DNA of 6,479 nt from Thermoplasmata archaeon (GCA_021804185.1 JAJZKL010000067.1:1-6479), one strand, 5' to 3'. Positions 1 to 5,701 are shown, numbered from the stretch's first letter. Made by a program: numbers and translations. Notes: generated by a model not told the origin, from the sequence alone.

Positions 1-44
1 CATATACCGTAATTCTTGGTATGTTGAGTTCATTAGAAATGTCA
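1..44 (-). repeat. Perfect 44-bp inverted copy of the Lrp helix-turn-helix coding segment (mate at 241-284)
   Basis: Bases 1-44 are exactly the reverse complement of bases 241-284 inside the Lrp-family gene. Identity stops at 45/240; on the other side the window edge cuts the repeat, so it may be longer. The mate encodes residues D22 to Y35 (DISNELNIPRITVY), the helix-turn-helix core. Read on the minus strand the copy is in an open frame for about eight codons before the match, back to a TAA at 76-74, with no ATG, GTG or TTG start in between. It is therefore not an intact gene here. It could be a truncated divergent duplicate, a source of RNA antisense to the Lrp message, or a chimeric contig end. 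The sequence match is certain; its meaning is not. Confidence 0.95.
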
Positions 45-148
45 TTAAAACAGTCTACCTGCCATTTACATGCTTACTTTTGAGGTTTTAATTTAAGTGT
101 AGCAGTCATTACCTGCAATCAATCTTCAAAAGATGAACATTCTGTCGC
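45..148. other. Intergenic region without recognisable gene
   Basis: A/T-rich stretch between the inverted copy at the window edge and the promoter of the Lrp gene. I see no start codon followed by a convincing ORF, no tRNA-like structure and no strong palindrome; only a 4-bp GCAG/CTGC pair near 100-116. Minus-strand codons 73-45 continue the frame of the copied helix-turn-helix segment but have no start. Confidence 0.5.
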
Positions 149-159
149 TTTTAAATATA
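149..159 (+). promoter_or_regulatory. TATA-like box of the Lrp-family gene, leaderless spacing
   Basis: TTTTAAATATA lies with its centre about 25 bases before the ATG at 179. That is the usual archaeal distance from TATA box to transcription start, so the transcript would begin at or next to the start codon. No Shine-Dalgarno sequence is visible before the ATG, which agrees with a leaderless message. Confidence 0.6.
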
Positions 160-178
160 AAGATTCCCTGTCTGTAGC

Positions 179-610
179 ATGGATCAGAAGGACAGAATGA
201 TCTTTGAGTACCTCAGGGAGAGAGGTCGGGACAAAATATCTGACATTTCTAATGAACTCAACATACCAAGAATTACGGTATATGAGAGAATACAGGGGAT
301 GGTGAAGAGGGGAACCATAAAGAAATTCACAATTGTTCCAGACTACGCTGAAATTGGTCTCCCGACGGTTGCATTTATCTACGTTCTCTTCGACGCGTCC
401 TCAGGTTCCTCGCAGAGAGAACTGGCCAAAAAGATATCGGGCTTCAGTGAGGTTGAGGAATTATACATAATTGCCGGGGAATGGGACATGCTCCTCAAGG
501 TGAGGGCATCATCTGTGGAGGAGATCGGCAATTTCATTCTTGACCGGCTGAGATCCGTGGAAGGGGTTCAACGTACGGAAACCGTTACTGTATTTTCAGT
601 TGTCAAGTGA
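179..610 (+). CDS. Lrp/AsnC-family transcriptional regulator
   Basis: A 143-residue protein of normal length for the feast/famine regulator family. Residues about 5-50 form the N-terminal winged helix-turn-helix; the recognition helix is near PRITVYERIQGM (30-41). Residues about 63-140 form the RAM/ActD ligand-binding and oligomerisation domain, with the family-typical turn GEWDMLLKVRA (100-110). Such proteins bind DNA as dimers or octamers and often respond to amino acids; the ligand and targets here cannot be read from sequence. The ATG at 179 is preferred because a TATA-like box sits about 25 bases upstream. The last 15 bp overlap the end of the convergent antiporter gene. Bases 241-284 are duplicated in inverted orientation at 1-44. 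Regulation of the adjacent antiporter is possible but unproven. Confidence 0.93.
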   Translation: MDQKDRMIFEYLRERGRDKISDISNELNIPRITVYERIQGMVKRGTIKKFTIVPDYAEIGLPTVAFIYVLFDASSGSSQRELAKKISGFSEVEELYIIAGEWDMLLKVRASSVEEIGNFILDRLRSVEGVQRTETVTVFSVVK

Positions 611-1768
611 GTTGATATATCCTCTTCTGTAATCCTTGACTTTCACAAACGCAGGGAATATTAACGATAGCACAACTGTTCCTATGATTACAGCAGAAAA
701 GAGCTCTGACCCGATAAGACCGGAATTCAGGGCTACTGTTGCAACGGCTAGGCCTATTGCCCCCCTTCCCCCGAAGATCCCCATGGCATTTCTTCCCCCT
801 ATCTCCTTCAGGTATTTTTTGCCCAGATAAAGGTCGAGACCACCGCCGACGATGGCTGAGATTCCTGCCAGTATGAAGGTTATGATCAGGTAGTGAGTGC
901 TGGGGACAACCATGTCAAGTCCGGCGATAGCGAAAAAAAGAGGTATGAAGAAGCTATCATCCAGCCTTCCAAGCGTCCTTGTAAGTATTCCCTGAAGATC
1001 CGCACCTACAACAAATTCATTGATAAGTATTCCAGCAAAGAATGCCCCGAGAATGTAGGTAATACCGATTATCTCAAATATGGCTGAAACAAGCAGCCCT
1101 GCTACTATTATCCCTCCGAATATTGCCTTTTCACCTCTTTTCCTTGCCTTCAGGCCTGAAAAGAAGCTGTTCACAAATGCAATATTCCTGTAAATTAATC
1201 TGTCAATCAGAAAAATCGCCAGGAGGAACACCAGGATGCCTAAAACCTCTAGGAGTAGATGCGATCTATCAGAAAAACCAGATGCTAGAATGAAAGCTAT
1301 CACATCACTGATTATGACAGATGCAATGATTACCTTCCCGGAATCAAGTTTATCAATTCCGTAGCTTCTAACAATTACTGAGATAATTGAAATTGATGGA
1401 ATTGCAATGCTTATGGAGACCAGCACTGAACTTGTTAATCCCAGATCCAGAAACTCTAATGAAACATACATCATGATCAGAACGGGAAATATGAAGCTCG
1501 CAATGCTGAACAGAAGTGCCCTTGGGATGTTTCTCTTAAGTGTATCTGTGGACTGCTCAATACCTATGAGGAGAATTATGAAGAAGAGGGACACCTCCGA
1601 GATTCCAGACAGAACAGCATTGGGTGAAATAAGGTGAAGAACTGCAGGCCCATAAACTACTCCAGTGATAGTTTCACCAACCACTGCAGGTATCCCTATA
1701 AACTCCATTATCTCGCCTACAATGAGTGCAGTGATAAGCAGCAGAAGGATGGAAAGGATAAATGTCAT
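596..1768 (-). CDS. Cation/proton antiporter, CPA2 (KefB/NapA-like) membrane domain
   Basis: A 390-residue, almost wholly hydrophobic protein with about 12-13 membrane segments, matching the Na+/H+ exchanger fold. Family signatures visible are GETITGVVYGP (31-41), the TM4-like stretch around 115-136, the ion-site helix IASVIISDVIAF (138-149) and GGRGAIGLAVA (343-353). It should exchange a monovalent cation (Na+ or K+) for protons across the cytoplasmic membrane, for pH or ion homeostasis. There is no TrkA-N/RCK domain, so this is the membrane unit alone. The ion-site pair is Ser144-Asp145 rather than the Asp-Asp of NapA/NhaA. The ATG at 1768 has a strong ribosome site (GAGGTG, five bases away) and follows an in-frame TGA directly, so no longer start is possible. 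Its 3' end overlaps the Lrp gene by 15 bp. The ion specificity is not determined. Confidence 0.9.
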   Translation of the reverse strand: MTFILSILLLLITALIVGEIMEFIGIPAVVGETITGVVYGPAVLHLISPNAVLSGISEVSLFFIILLIGIEQSTDTLKRNIPRALLFSIASFIFPVLIMMYVSLEFLDLGLTSSVLVSISIAIPSISIISVIVRSYGIDKLDSGKVIIASVIISDVIAFILASGFSDRSHLLLEVLGILVFLLAIFLIDRLIYRNIAFVNSFFSGLKARKRGEKAIFGGIIVAGLLVSAIFEIIGITYILGAFFAGILINEFVVGADLQGILTRTLGRLDDSFFIPLFFAIAGLDMVVPSTHYLIITFILAGISAIVGGGLDLYLGKKYLKEIGGRNAMGIFGGRGAIGLAVATVALNSGLIGSELFSAVIIGTVVLSLIFPAFVKVKDYRRGYINSLDN

Positions 1769-1828
1769 TCAAGCACCTCGCATATTTCTCCATGAAACTA
1801 AAGGTCCAGGAAATTTGCTCTTCTCCAT
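1769..1828 (-). other. Possible 19-codon leader ORF abutting the antiporter start
   Basis: Reading minus from ATG 1828 gives MEKSKFPGPLVSWRNMRGA and a TGA at 1771-1769 that is immediately followed by the antiporter ATG. An A/T-rich box lies at the right distance to make this ORF the leaderless first cistron. The antiporter ribosome site GAGGTG (1779-1774) lies inside its last codons. This suggests translational coupling or a leader peptide. A chance short ORF in a 5' untranslated region is a fair alternative. Confidence 0.35.
1774..1779 (-). promoter_or_regulatory. Ribosome binding site of the antiporter gene
   Basis: GAGGTG on the minus strand, five bases before the ATG at 1768. It is the best Shine-Dalgarno match in the window and shows that this gene, unlike several neighbours, is translated from a message with a leader. 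Confidence 0.75.
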
Positions 1829-1841
1829 AGAAACACTGTTC

Positions 1842-1856
1842 TATTTATATTTATTT
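1842..1856 (-). promoter_or_regulatory. TATA-like box upstream of the antiporter and its leader ORF
   Basis: The minus strand reads AAATAAATATAAATA. Its first half is centred about 24 bases before the leader-ORF ATG at 1828. Transcription starting near 1820-1830 would give an antiporter leader of about 50-60 nt. The exact box position within this A/T run is uncertain. Confidence 0.5.
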
Positions 1857-1947
1857 GAATGACTGATTTGGGTTTCAGGCATAATTCTAAAATTAATCAG
1901 CAAAATCAATTGAGAGATCCAGTTTTAAATTTCTATTGCAAAGTTAA

Positions 1948-1961
1948 GAAAATCTGAAAAA
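1948..1961 (-). terminator. Weak U-rich terminator after the SDR dehydrogenase
   Basis: Downstream of the stop codon the minus strand carries TTTTT (1961-1957) and a second TTTTC run (1952-1948), the kind of U-tract at which archaeal RNA polymerase can stop. No hairpin is needed or seen. A direct repeat AGGGGTT (plus strand, 1961-1967 and 1971-1977) spans the interval. Confidence 0.3.
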
Positions 1962-1976
1962 GGGGTTAGAAGGGGT

Positions 1977-2798
1977 TCATCCGCCGTGTTTAAATGCAGG
2001 ATAAAGAAGCATCCCCCCATCCACTATGAGAGTTGTACCGGTTACATAGGATGCCATATCGCTGGCTAGGAAAGCAACAGCCTTTGCAATGTCTCCTGTT
2101 TCGCCCATTCTGGGCATGGATATCTTTGTCAGCAGATCCTTATATGTTTCCGGGTTTCCCCACACATCCTTGTTTATGGGGGTCTTTATGGCGCCGGGTG
2201 CCACAGAGACTACCCTGATTCCGGACTCTGAAACCTCCTGTGCAAGTGTCTTTGTGAACATGGACAGCCCTGCCTTTGCGCTGCAATATGCAGTGAAGCC
2301 AGACCAGGGAAGGAACTCATGTACAGATGTTATATTGATTATGACTCCGCTTCCCTTTGATCTCATTCTCTTAACAGCTTCCCTGGCACAATAGTAAGGA
2401 CCAAAGAGGTTTATTGCAATAACCTTCTCCCATAGCTTTGGATCGTCATCACCGCATATCTGTCTCTTTCCATCAACTCCTGCATTGTTTACAAGAATGT
2501 CAATGCTGCCAAGTTCTTTATCGAGAGACATGAAAATCGCCTGAACCTGTGCAAGGTCTGAGACATCCCCGCCGAACACTCTGGCCTTTCCGCCATTTTT
2601 GTTGATTTCGTCAGCCACCAAATTTGCCTGGTCCTTCTCAGAGTGGTAATGGATACCAACATAAGCTCCAGCCCTTGCAAGATATCTTGCAATTTCCATT
2701 CCAAGCCCTGAAGAGGAACCTGTCACAAGAGCAATTTTTCCCTTAAGACTCAACTCTATGCCTGATCCAAATTTCATTGTGGTTTCAGTTTCACTCAT
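1977..2798 (-). CDS. SDR-family dehydrogenase, glucose 1-dehydrogenase-like
   Basis: A 273-residue classical short-chain dehydrogenase with a Rossmann fold. Visible motifs are the nucleotide loop TGSSSGLG (26-33), NNAG (104-107), Asn120, and the catalytic set Ser148, Tyr161 and Lys165 (YCSAK). The stretches TSVHEFLPW, PGAIKTPIN and YVTGTTLIVDGGMLLYPAF resemble Bacillus-type glucose 1-dehydrogenase, including the C-terminal tail that helps shape the active site. The likely reaction is NAD(P)-dependent oxidation of an aldose at C1 to the lactone, possibly feeding a non-phosphorylated Entner-Doudoroff route. After beta-strand 2 the residues HYHSEKD replace the NYRSKED of the Bacillus enzyme, so cofactor choice is unclear. 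The ATG at 2798 is favoured by a TATA-like box at leaderless distance; Met8 is an alternative. Another aldose or a 3-oxoacyl substrate cannot be excluded. Confidence 0.85.
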   Translation of the reverse strand: MSETETTMKFGSGIELSLKGKIALVTGSSSGLGMEIARYLARAGAYVGIHYHSEKDQANLVADEINKNGGKARVFGGDVSDLAQVQAIFMSLDKELGSIDILVNNAGVDGKRQICGDDDPKLWEKVIAINLFGPYYCAREAVKRMRSKGSGVIINITSVHEFLPWSGFTAYCSAKAGLSMFTKTLAQEVSESGIRVVSVAPGAIKTPINKDVWGNPETYKDLLTKISMPRMGETGDIAKAVAFLASDMASYVTGTTLIVDGGMLLYPAFKHGG

Positions 2799-2820
2799 TA
2801 TTAGAAATAACCTAATACGA

Positions 2821-2829
2821 AATAAAATA
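2821..2829 (-). promoter_or_regulatory. TATA-like box of the SDR dehydrogenase gene
   Basis: The minus strand reads TATTTTATT, centred about 27 bases before the ATG at 2798, with no Shine-Dalgarno site between. It lies in the 74-bp gap after the LSm gene, so the dehydrogenase is probably transcribed on its own as a leaderless message. The T-rich box could also act as the stop signal of the LSm transcript. Confidence 0.55.
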
Positions 2830-2872
2830 TGTGTTTACGGGACACCACAACCGGAATCAGTAATCCTGAACC

Positions 2873-3088
2873 CTATATTGGTACAATTCTTACTACGTTG
2901 CTTCCTCGAATTATCACTGTTCCAAGCTTTCTGTTAAGGGACTCCGAGCTTTCCTCAACATTCTCCAGAACCATGTTCATGTATTCATCGTACCCTGACA
3001 GAACCCCCTGCAGAGTTCTGTTATCCTTTAGCAAAAGTGCCACCTTTCTGTTTAAATGTTCCTCCAGCATTTTCATCGGCATTATCAT
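2873..3088 (-). CDS. lsm: Archaeal Sm-like (LSm/SmAP) RNA-binding protein
   Basis: A 71-residue protein that is essentially one Sm fold. Sm1 spans about residues 17-47 (VALLLKDNRTLQGVLSGYDE..MNMVLENVEE) and Sm2 about 55-71 (LGTVIIRGSNVVRIVPI). The DEYMN loop and the IRG of Sm2 are the places where family members contact uridine bases. These proteins form six- or seven-membered rings that bind U-rich RNA and act in RNA turnover and tRNA processing. The start at 3088 is supported by GGTGA five bases upstream. It follows the 53-aa gene by 11 bp, in the operon with csl4. The ribosomal protein L37e gene that follows LSm in many archaea is not present here. Confidence 0.93.
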   Translation of the reverse strand: MIMPMKMLEEHLNRKVALLLKDNRTLQGVLSGYDEYMNMVLENVEESSESLNRKLGTVIIRGSNVVRIVPI

Positions 3089-3099
3089 TTTTTCACCAT

Positions 3100-3261
3100 T
3101 TAGTTGTATTCGTCCTCGTCCACTCCTTCCTCTCGGCTCATGATGACCTGAATCAGACCTTTCAGTACTTCCTTCACGTCATCCAGCTCTTTTCTCATGG
3201 AGGTGACCTCGTTGGATAACGTTTCCACATCTTTAACTTTCCCACCAATACTGCCTTTCAT
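3100..3261 (-). CDS. Small acidic coiled-coil protein between Csl4 and LSm, unknown function
   Basis: A 53-residue ORF starting MKGSIGGKVKDVETLSNEV and ending in TAA at 3102-3100. Residues about 9-43 show a heptad-like pattern of Val, Leu, Met and Ile (VETLSNEV, MRKELDDVKEVLKGLIQVI), predicting one long amphipathic helix or coiled coil. The tail is acidic (EEGVDEDEYN). The start at 3261 is chosen because GAGGA, within the last codons of csl4, lies six bases upstream; an in-frame ATG at 3267 would overlap the csl4 stop. It is 2 bp from csl4 and 11 bp from lsm, so almost certainly co-transcribed with both. I do not recognise a family. The context suggests a partner or assembly factor of the exosome or LSm ring, but that is inference. 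Confidence 0.8.
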   Translation of the reverse strand: MKGSIGGKVKDVETLSNEVTSMRKELDDVKEVLKGLIQVIMSREEGVDEDEYN

Positions 3262-3263
3262 GA

Positions 3264-3842
3264 TCATTCCTCATCGAATTTTATCATTCCGTAATCAGGG
3301 GCCACCCTCTTAATCTCGGTTCTCTCACAGTTATCACAGTATAGAGTTCCATTCCTGATGTTCATTACATTTCTGCATCTTATGCAGAATGTCCTGAGAA
3401 CACCGAGGTTATTTCCGAATATTCCCAGTTCTATACCCCTTCTTCCAGTTTTCAGAACCCTCACACGTATTATGTCCCCTATCATAAGGATAAGTGGTGG
3501 CCCTCTTGAACTCCTCCCACCAAGTCCAAGGGATGCTTCCACATCATAAGTTCTCAGGCCGTGCTGGCTGTTGTAAATGGCACCGATTCTGAGCACTGCT
3601 TTCCTCTGGTCGACCTTGATGACTTTACCATAGGCTATGTCTCCACTCTTAATGGTTACCTTTTCCCTGTAAGGCCTGACGGTGATATTCAGGTCTGTTT
3701 CGTCTCGGGATATGCTTCCAAAAACACTTGATATGATCTCTCCGTTTTGATCAATAGCGTTCTTTCCTGGAATATACTCCTCTGCCATAGCTATTACGTC
3801 ACCGGGAAAAGCCTGGTCATTTTTTGATGAAATCTCTGGCAT
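3264..3842 (-). CDS. csl4: Exosome RNA-binding subunit Csl4
   Basis: A 192-residue protein with the three-part Csl4 architecture. Residues about 10-60 form the N-terminal domain with FPGDVIAMAEEYIPGKN; about 65-145 form an S1 RNA-binding domain (VTIKSGDIAYGKVIKV ... GDIIRVRVLKTGRRGIELGI); and 153-172 form a zinc ribbon with CIRC and CDNC as four cysteine ligands. Csl4 caps the Rrp41-Rrp42 hexamer of the archaeal exosome, recruits RNA and, with DnaG, anchors the complex. Length is normal. The ATG at 3842 has AGGT eight bases upstream and a weak TATTTA box further out. Downstream genes follow at 2 and 11 bp, forming an RNA-metabolism operon. The Csl4 neighbours common in other archaea, such as rpoL, are not present. 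Confidence 0.95.
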   Translation of the reverse strand: MPEISSKNDQAFPGDVIAMAEEYIPGKNAIDQNGEIISSVFGSISRDETDLNITVRPYREKVTIKSGDIAYGKVIKVDQRKAVLRIGAIYNSQHGLRTYDVEASLGLGGRSSRGPPLILMIGDIIRVRVLKTGRRGIELGIFGNNLGVLRTFCIRCRNVMNIRNGTLYCDNCERTEIKRVAPDYGMIKFDEE

Positions 3843-3848
3843 CTTAAT

Positions 3849-3983
3849 TTACCTGTTAGTTGTTTCTGGGGCTAAATAGCAAAATGAACCAAGTCTAATT
3901 AATCTTTCCAATGCTGCAGAAAACAAGTGGCGCTTCTGATTTTCTGTCAACTGCTCCCATGCCCTACTTTCAATTCCAGGCAT
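3849..3983 (-). CDS. Possible 44-codon ORF leading into csl4, unknown
   Basis: The minus strand from ATG 3983 encodes MPGIESRAWEQLTENQKRHL and continues with a helical stretch (FSAALERLIRLGSF) to a TAA at 3851-3849. The frame is open back to a TAG near 4037. It ends six bases before the csl4 ATG, and its last codons contain the AGGT that could serve csl4, so coupling is conceivable. The composition looks protein-like with amphipathic helix character. A TATA-like GATATAA (4007-4001) is centred about 21 bases before the ATG, rather close. It could equally be the eroded end of a longer gene, or chance. I recognise no family. Confidence 0.35.
   Translation of the reverse strand: MPGIESRAWEQLTENQKRHLFSAALERLIRLGSFCYLAPETTNR
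3873..3878 (-). promoter_or_regulatory. Weak TATA-like box near csl4
   Basis: TATTTA on the minus strand, 31-36 bases before the csl4 ATG, which would give a leader of about 8 bases. It lies inside the possible 44-codon ORF, so either this box or that ORF may be spurious. An alternative box GATATAA is at 4007-4001. Confidence 0.25.
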
Positions 3984-4084
3984 TACCAAAATGGTTTGGG
4001 TTATATCAACGCGAACTGAAGCTGGGTACCACTTTGGAGATTTCTACTAAATTTCCAGGCATGTGTAAAAGTGGAATGCCTGGA
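3974..4084. repeat. Three-copy ATGCCTGGA motif with a perfect 9-bp inverted repeat
   Basis: TTCCAGGCAT occurs at 3974-3983 and again at 4053-4062, 79 bp apart. The reverse complement ATGCCTGGA occurs at 4076-4084, pairing perfectly over 9 bp with 4054-4062 across a 13-base loop. The set lies in the gap between the divergent csl4 and arcS genes. It could be a repeated operator for a dimeric regulator, or an RNA hairpin if transcribed. In this 305-bp gap (3843-4147) I see otherwise only the candidate promoters and the possible 44-codon ORF; no tRNA or other RNA gene is evident. Confidence 0.7.
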
Positions 4085-4118
4085 TCTTTGCATGGTTAAA
4101 TCCTGGGGAGAAAGAAAG

Positions 4119-4125
4119 TAAAATA
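4119..4125 (+). promoter_or_regulatory. TATA-like box of arcS
   Basis: TAAAATA preceded by purine-rich GAAAG, which resembles a BRE. It is centred 26 bases before the TTG start at 4148, so a leaderless or nearly leaderless transcript is expected. AGGAT at 4134-4138 is a weak ribosome-site alternative, nine bases from the start. Confidence 0.5.
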
Positions 4126-4147
4126 GGAATAACAGGATACCGCTTCA

Positions 4148-5701
4148 TTGTTCATTGATAGCGCTTTTTTCGGCTTTGCAAGGGCAGGTTCCCTCAACGA
4201 TAAGATCAATTATCCTGTGGTTCTTGACCTCGAAAACCCTTTGCACAGGTCTGTGGCAGACTCAATTACCGCAGAAATTCATGTGCCATGGAATTTCGTT
4301 ACCAGTAAATTAGACTTTGTGGAATCGGGCGAGGACTACCTCATAATTCCGGAACTATCCTCACTGATCCAGAAACCCAGGAAGCTGATCTCCATAATCC
4401 GGAAGATCAGAAATGATTACGGGTTCAGAAGACTGATATATGCGCAGGGTTATTCAGACCCATATTTACTCCCCATCCTGGTATATCTGGGAATTAGTAT
4501 TTTTGATGATACAACAGCCAAGATCGAAGGGCTGGAAAATATTAGATACACGCCGCTTGGGAGAGTCAGGACACCTTCAATTCAATCTGAGCATAATTCT
4601 GCATTCCTCAAAGAAACGGCTGAACTTTGCGATCTTTCCATCAGAAACGATACCCTGAGAAATATTGTGGAGAGGTTCATCATGCACCCAAAGGCCATGG
4701 AGCTCATACGCCTTTCCGATACTCTCCTGACCCAGGAATTTGAAATTACATATCCAAGAAGGACTCCGGAAATATTTGCATCTACTCTGGATTCCTTAGT
4801 CAGGCCGGACCTGCTTAGGTATAAAGATTACATCTCCAATGTGTATACTCGCAGTGACAATGGTGAAATAGCTCTCCTTATTCCCTGTACTGCGAAAAAG
4901 CCATATTCTCAATCAATGACGCATCAGAGGCTTTTCACTGCCCTGGGCAAGAGGAGGCGCGGACTGCATGAAATAATAATCACATCCCCTGTTGGTGTTG
5001 TTCCGCGGGACCTTGAAAGAACTTATCCTCCAGCGTTCTATGATATCCCAGTGACTGGAAACTGGTATCTGGAAGAGAAAGAAATGATTAACAGCATGAT
5101 ACAGAATTACTTTTCAAGGAATTCCTACAGGAAAGTGATTGCATTCGTTGATAGCTCACTGGGGTTCATAGAATCTGTTCTTCCACCTGCATCCGATCTG
5201 ATAATATGGGAAAAGAAGAACCGGGAAAAAGAGTTCGATGAACTTATTTCCCGTCTCGACAGTTATCTGGAAAGCAATCCAAAATCAGGCTCGGGAGGGT
5301 CCAGACTAAACGAATATGTATCCATAGCAAAATACCAGTTCGGTTCCTGGATAGAAAAATACATACTTCCCTGCAGAATTGTAAGGAACTATGACAGGGA
5401 CATGCTGGTAAGTGATGGTAAACCATCCCTGGTCTTTCATGAGGACAGAGGGTTCTTCTCCATAACAAAAAATGCGGCTCCATGGTTTCTTGAGAATGGA
5501 AAGTTCCTGGTGGAGATAGATGACTTCAAGCCAACGGCAAATATCTACGCAGTTGGGATAAAGGGAGCCACTCATGACATCAGGCCGGGTGATGAGGTTG
5601 TTATACACTGTAATGGGGATATTAGAGGTGTAGGAACTGCAAAGATGCCAGTAGATGCAATGACATCACTGAAGAAAGGAGTGGCAGTAAAAGTAAGATG
5701 A
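4148..5701 (+). CDS. arcS: Archaeosine synthase ArcS (TgtA2)
   Basis: A 517-residue TGT-like paralogue, somewhat shorter than the roughly 550-580 residues of many ArcS proteins. The diagnostic ArcS motif PC-x3-KPYS-x-S-x2-H is intact as PCTAKKPYSQSMTH (246-259), followed by SPVGVVPRDLE (280-290) and YDIPVTGNW (298-306). The last ~75 residues (440-517), with GDEVVIHCNGDIRGVG, form a PUA RNA-binding domain. ArcS converts preQ0 placed at tRNA position 15 by TgtA into archaeosine; in Thermoplasma-type archaea it adds lysine and works with the radical-SAM enzyme RaSEA. Neither TgtA nor RaSEA is in this window. The start is TTG at 4148, because a TAA closes the frame at 4130-4132 and the TATA-like box fits; no in-frame ATG precedes the conserved region. 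The gene is divergent from csl4 and intact, and an IS element begins about 20 bp after its stop. Confidence 0.93.
   Translation: MFIDSAFFGFARAGSLNDKINYPVVLDLENPLHRSVADSITAEIHVPWNFVTSKLDFVESGEDYLIIPELSSLIQKPRKLISIIRKIRNDYGFRRLIYAQGYSDPYLLPILVYLGISIFDDTTAKIEGLENIRYTPLGRVRTPSIQSEHNSAFLKETAELCDLSIRNDTLRNIVERFIMHPKAMELIRLSDTLLTQEFEITYPRRTPEIFASTLDSLVRPDLLRYKDYISNVYTRSDNGEIALLIPCTAKKPYSQSMTHQRLFTALGKRRRGLHEIIITSPVGVVPRDLERTYPPAFYDIPVTGNWYLEEKEMINSMIQNYFSRNSYRKVIAFVDSSLGFIESVLPPASDLIIWEKKNREKEFDELISRLDSYLESNPKSGSGGSRLNEYVSIAKYQFGSWIEKYILPCRIVRNYDRDMLVSDGKPSLVFHEDRGFFSITKNAAPWFLENGKFLVEIDDFKPTANIYAVGIKGATHDIRPGDEVVIHCNGDIRGVGTAKMPVDAMTSLKKGVAVKVR

Noticed and set aside
2089..2394. 101-codon plus-strand ORF opposite the SDR dehydrogenase
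   Set aside because: It is antisense to a gene with intact catalytic motifs and shows no recognisable domain of its own.
2799..2872. Search for ribosomal protein L37e after lsm, as in many archaea
   Set aside because: The 74-bp gap is too short and contains no Cys-x2-Cys coding pattern; it holds only the dehydrogenase promoter.
3911..4099. 62-codon plus-strand ORF in the csl4-arcS gap
   Set aside because: Its composition looks unlike a folded protein, it lacks a ribosome site, it spans the repeat motifs, and the minus strand holds the more protein-like frame.
5306..5608. 100-codon minus-strand ORF opposite the arcS PUA region
   Set aside because: It lies wholly opposite a conserved domain, has no ribosome site or promoter, and its residues do not resemble a known family.
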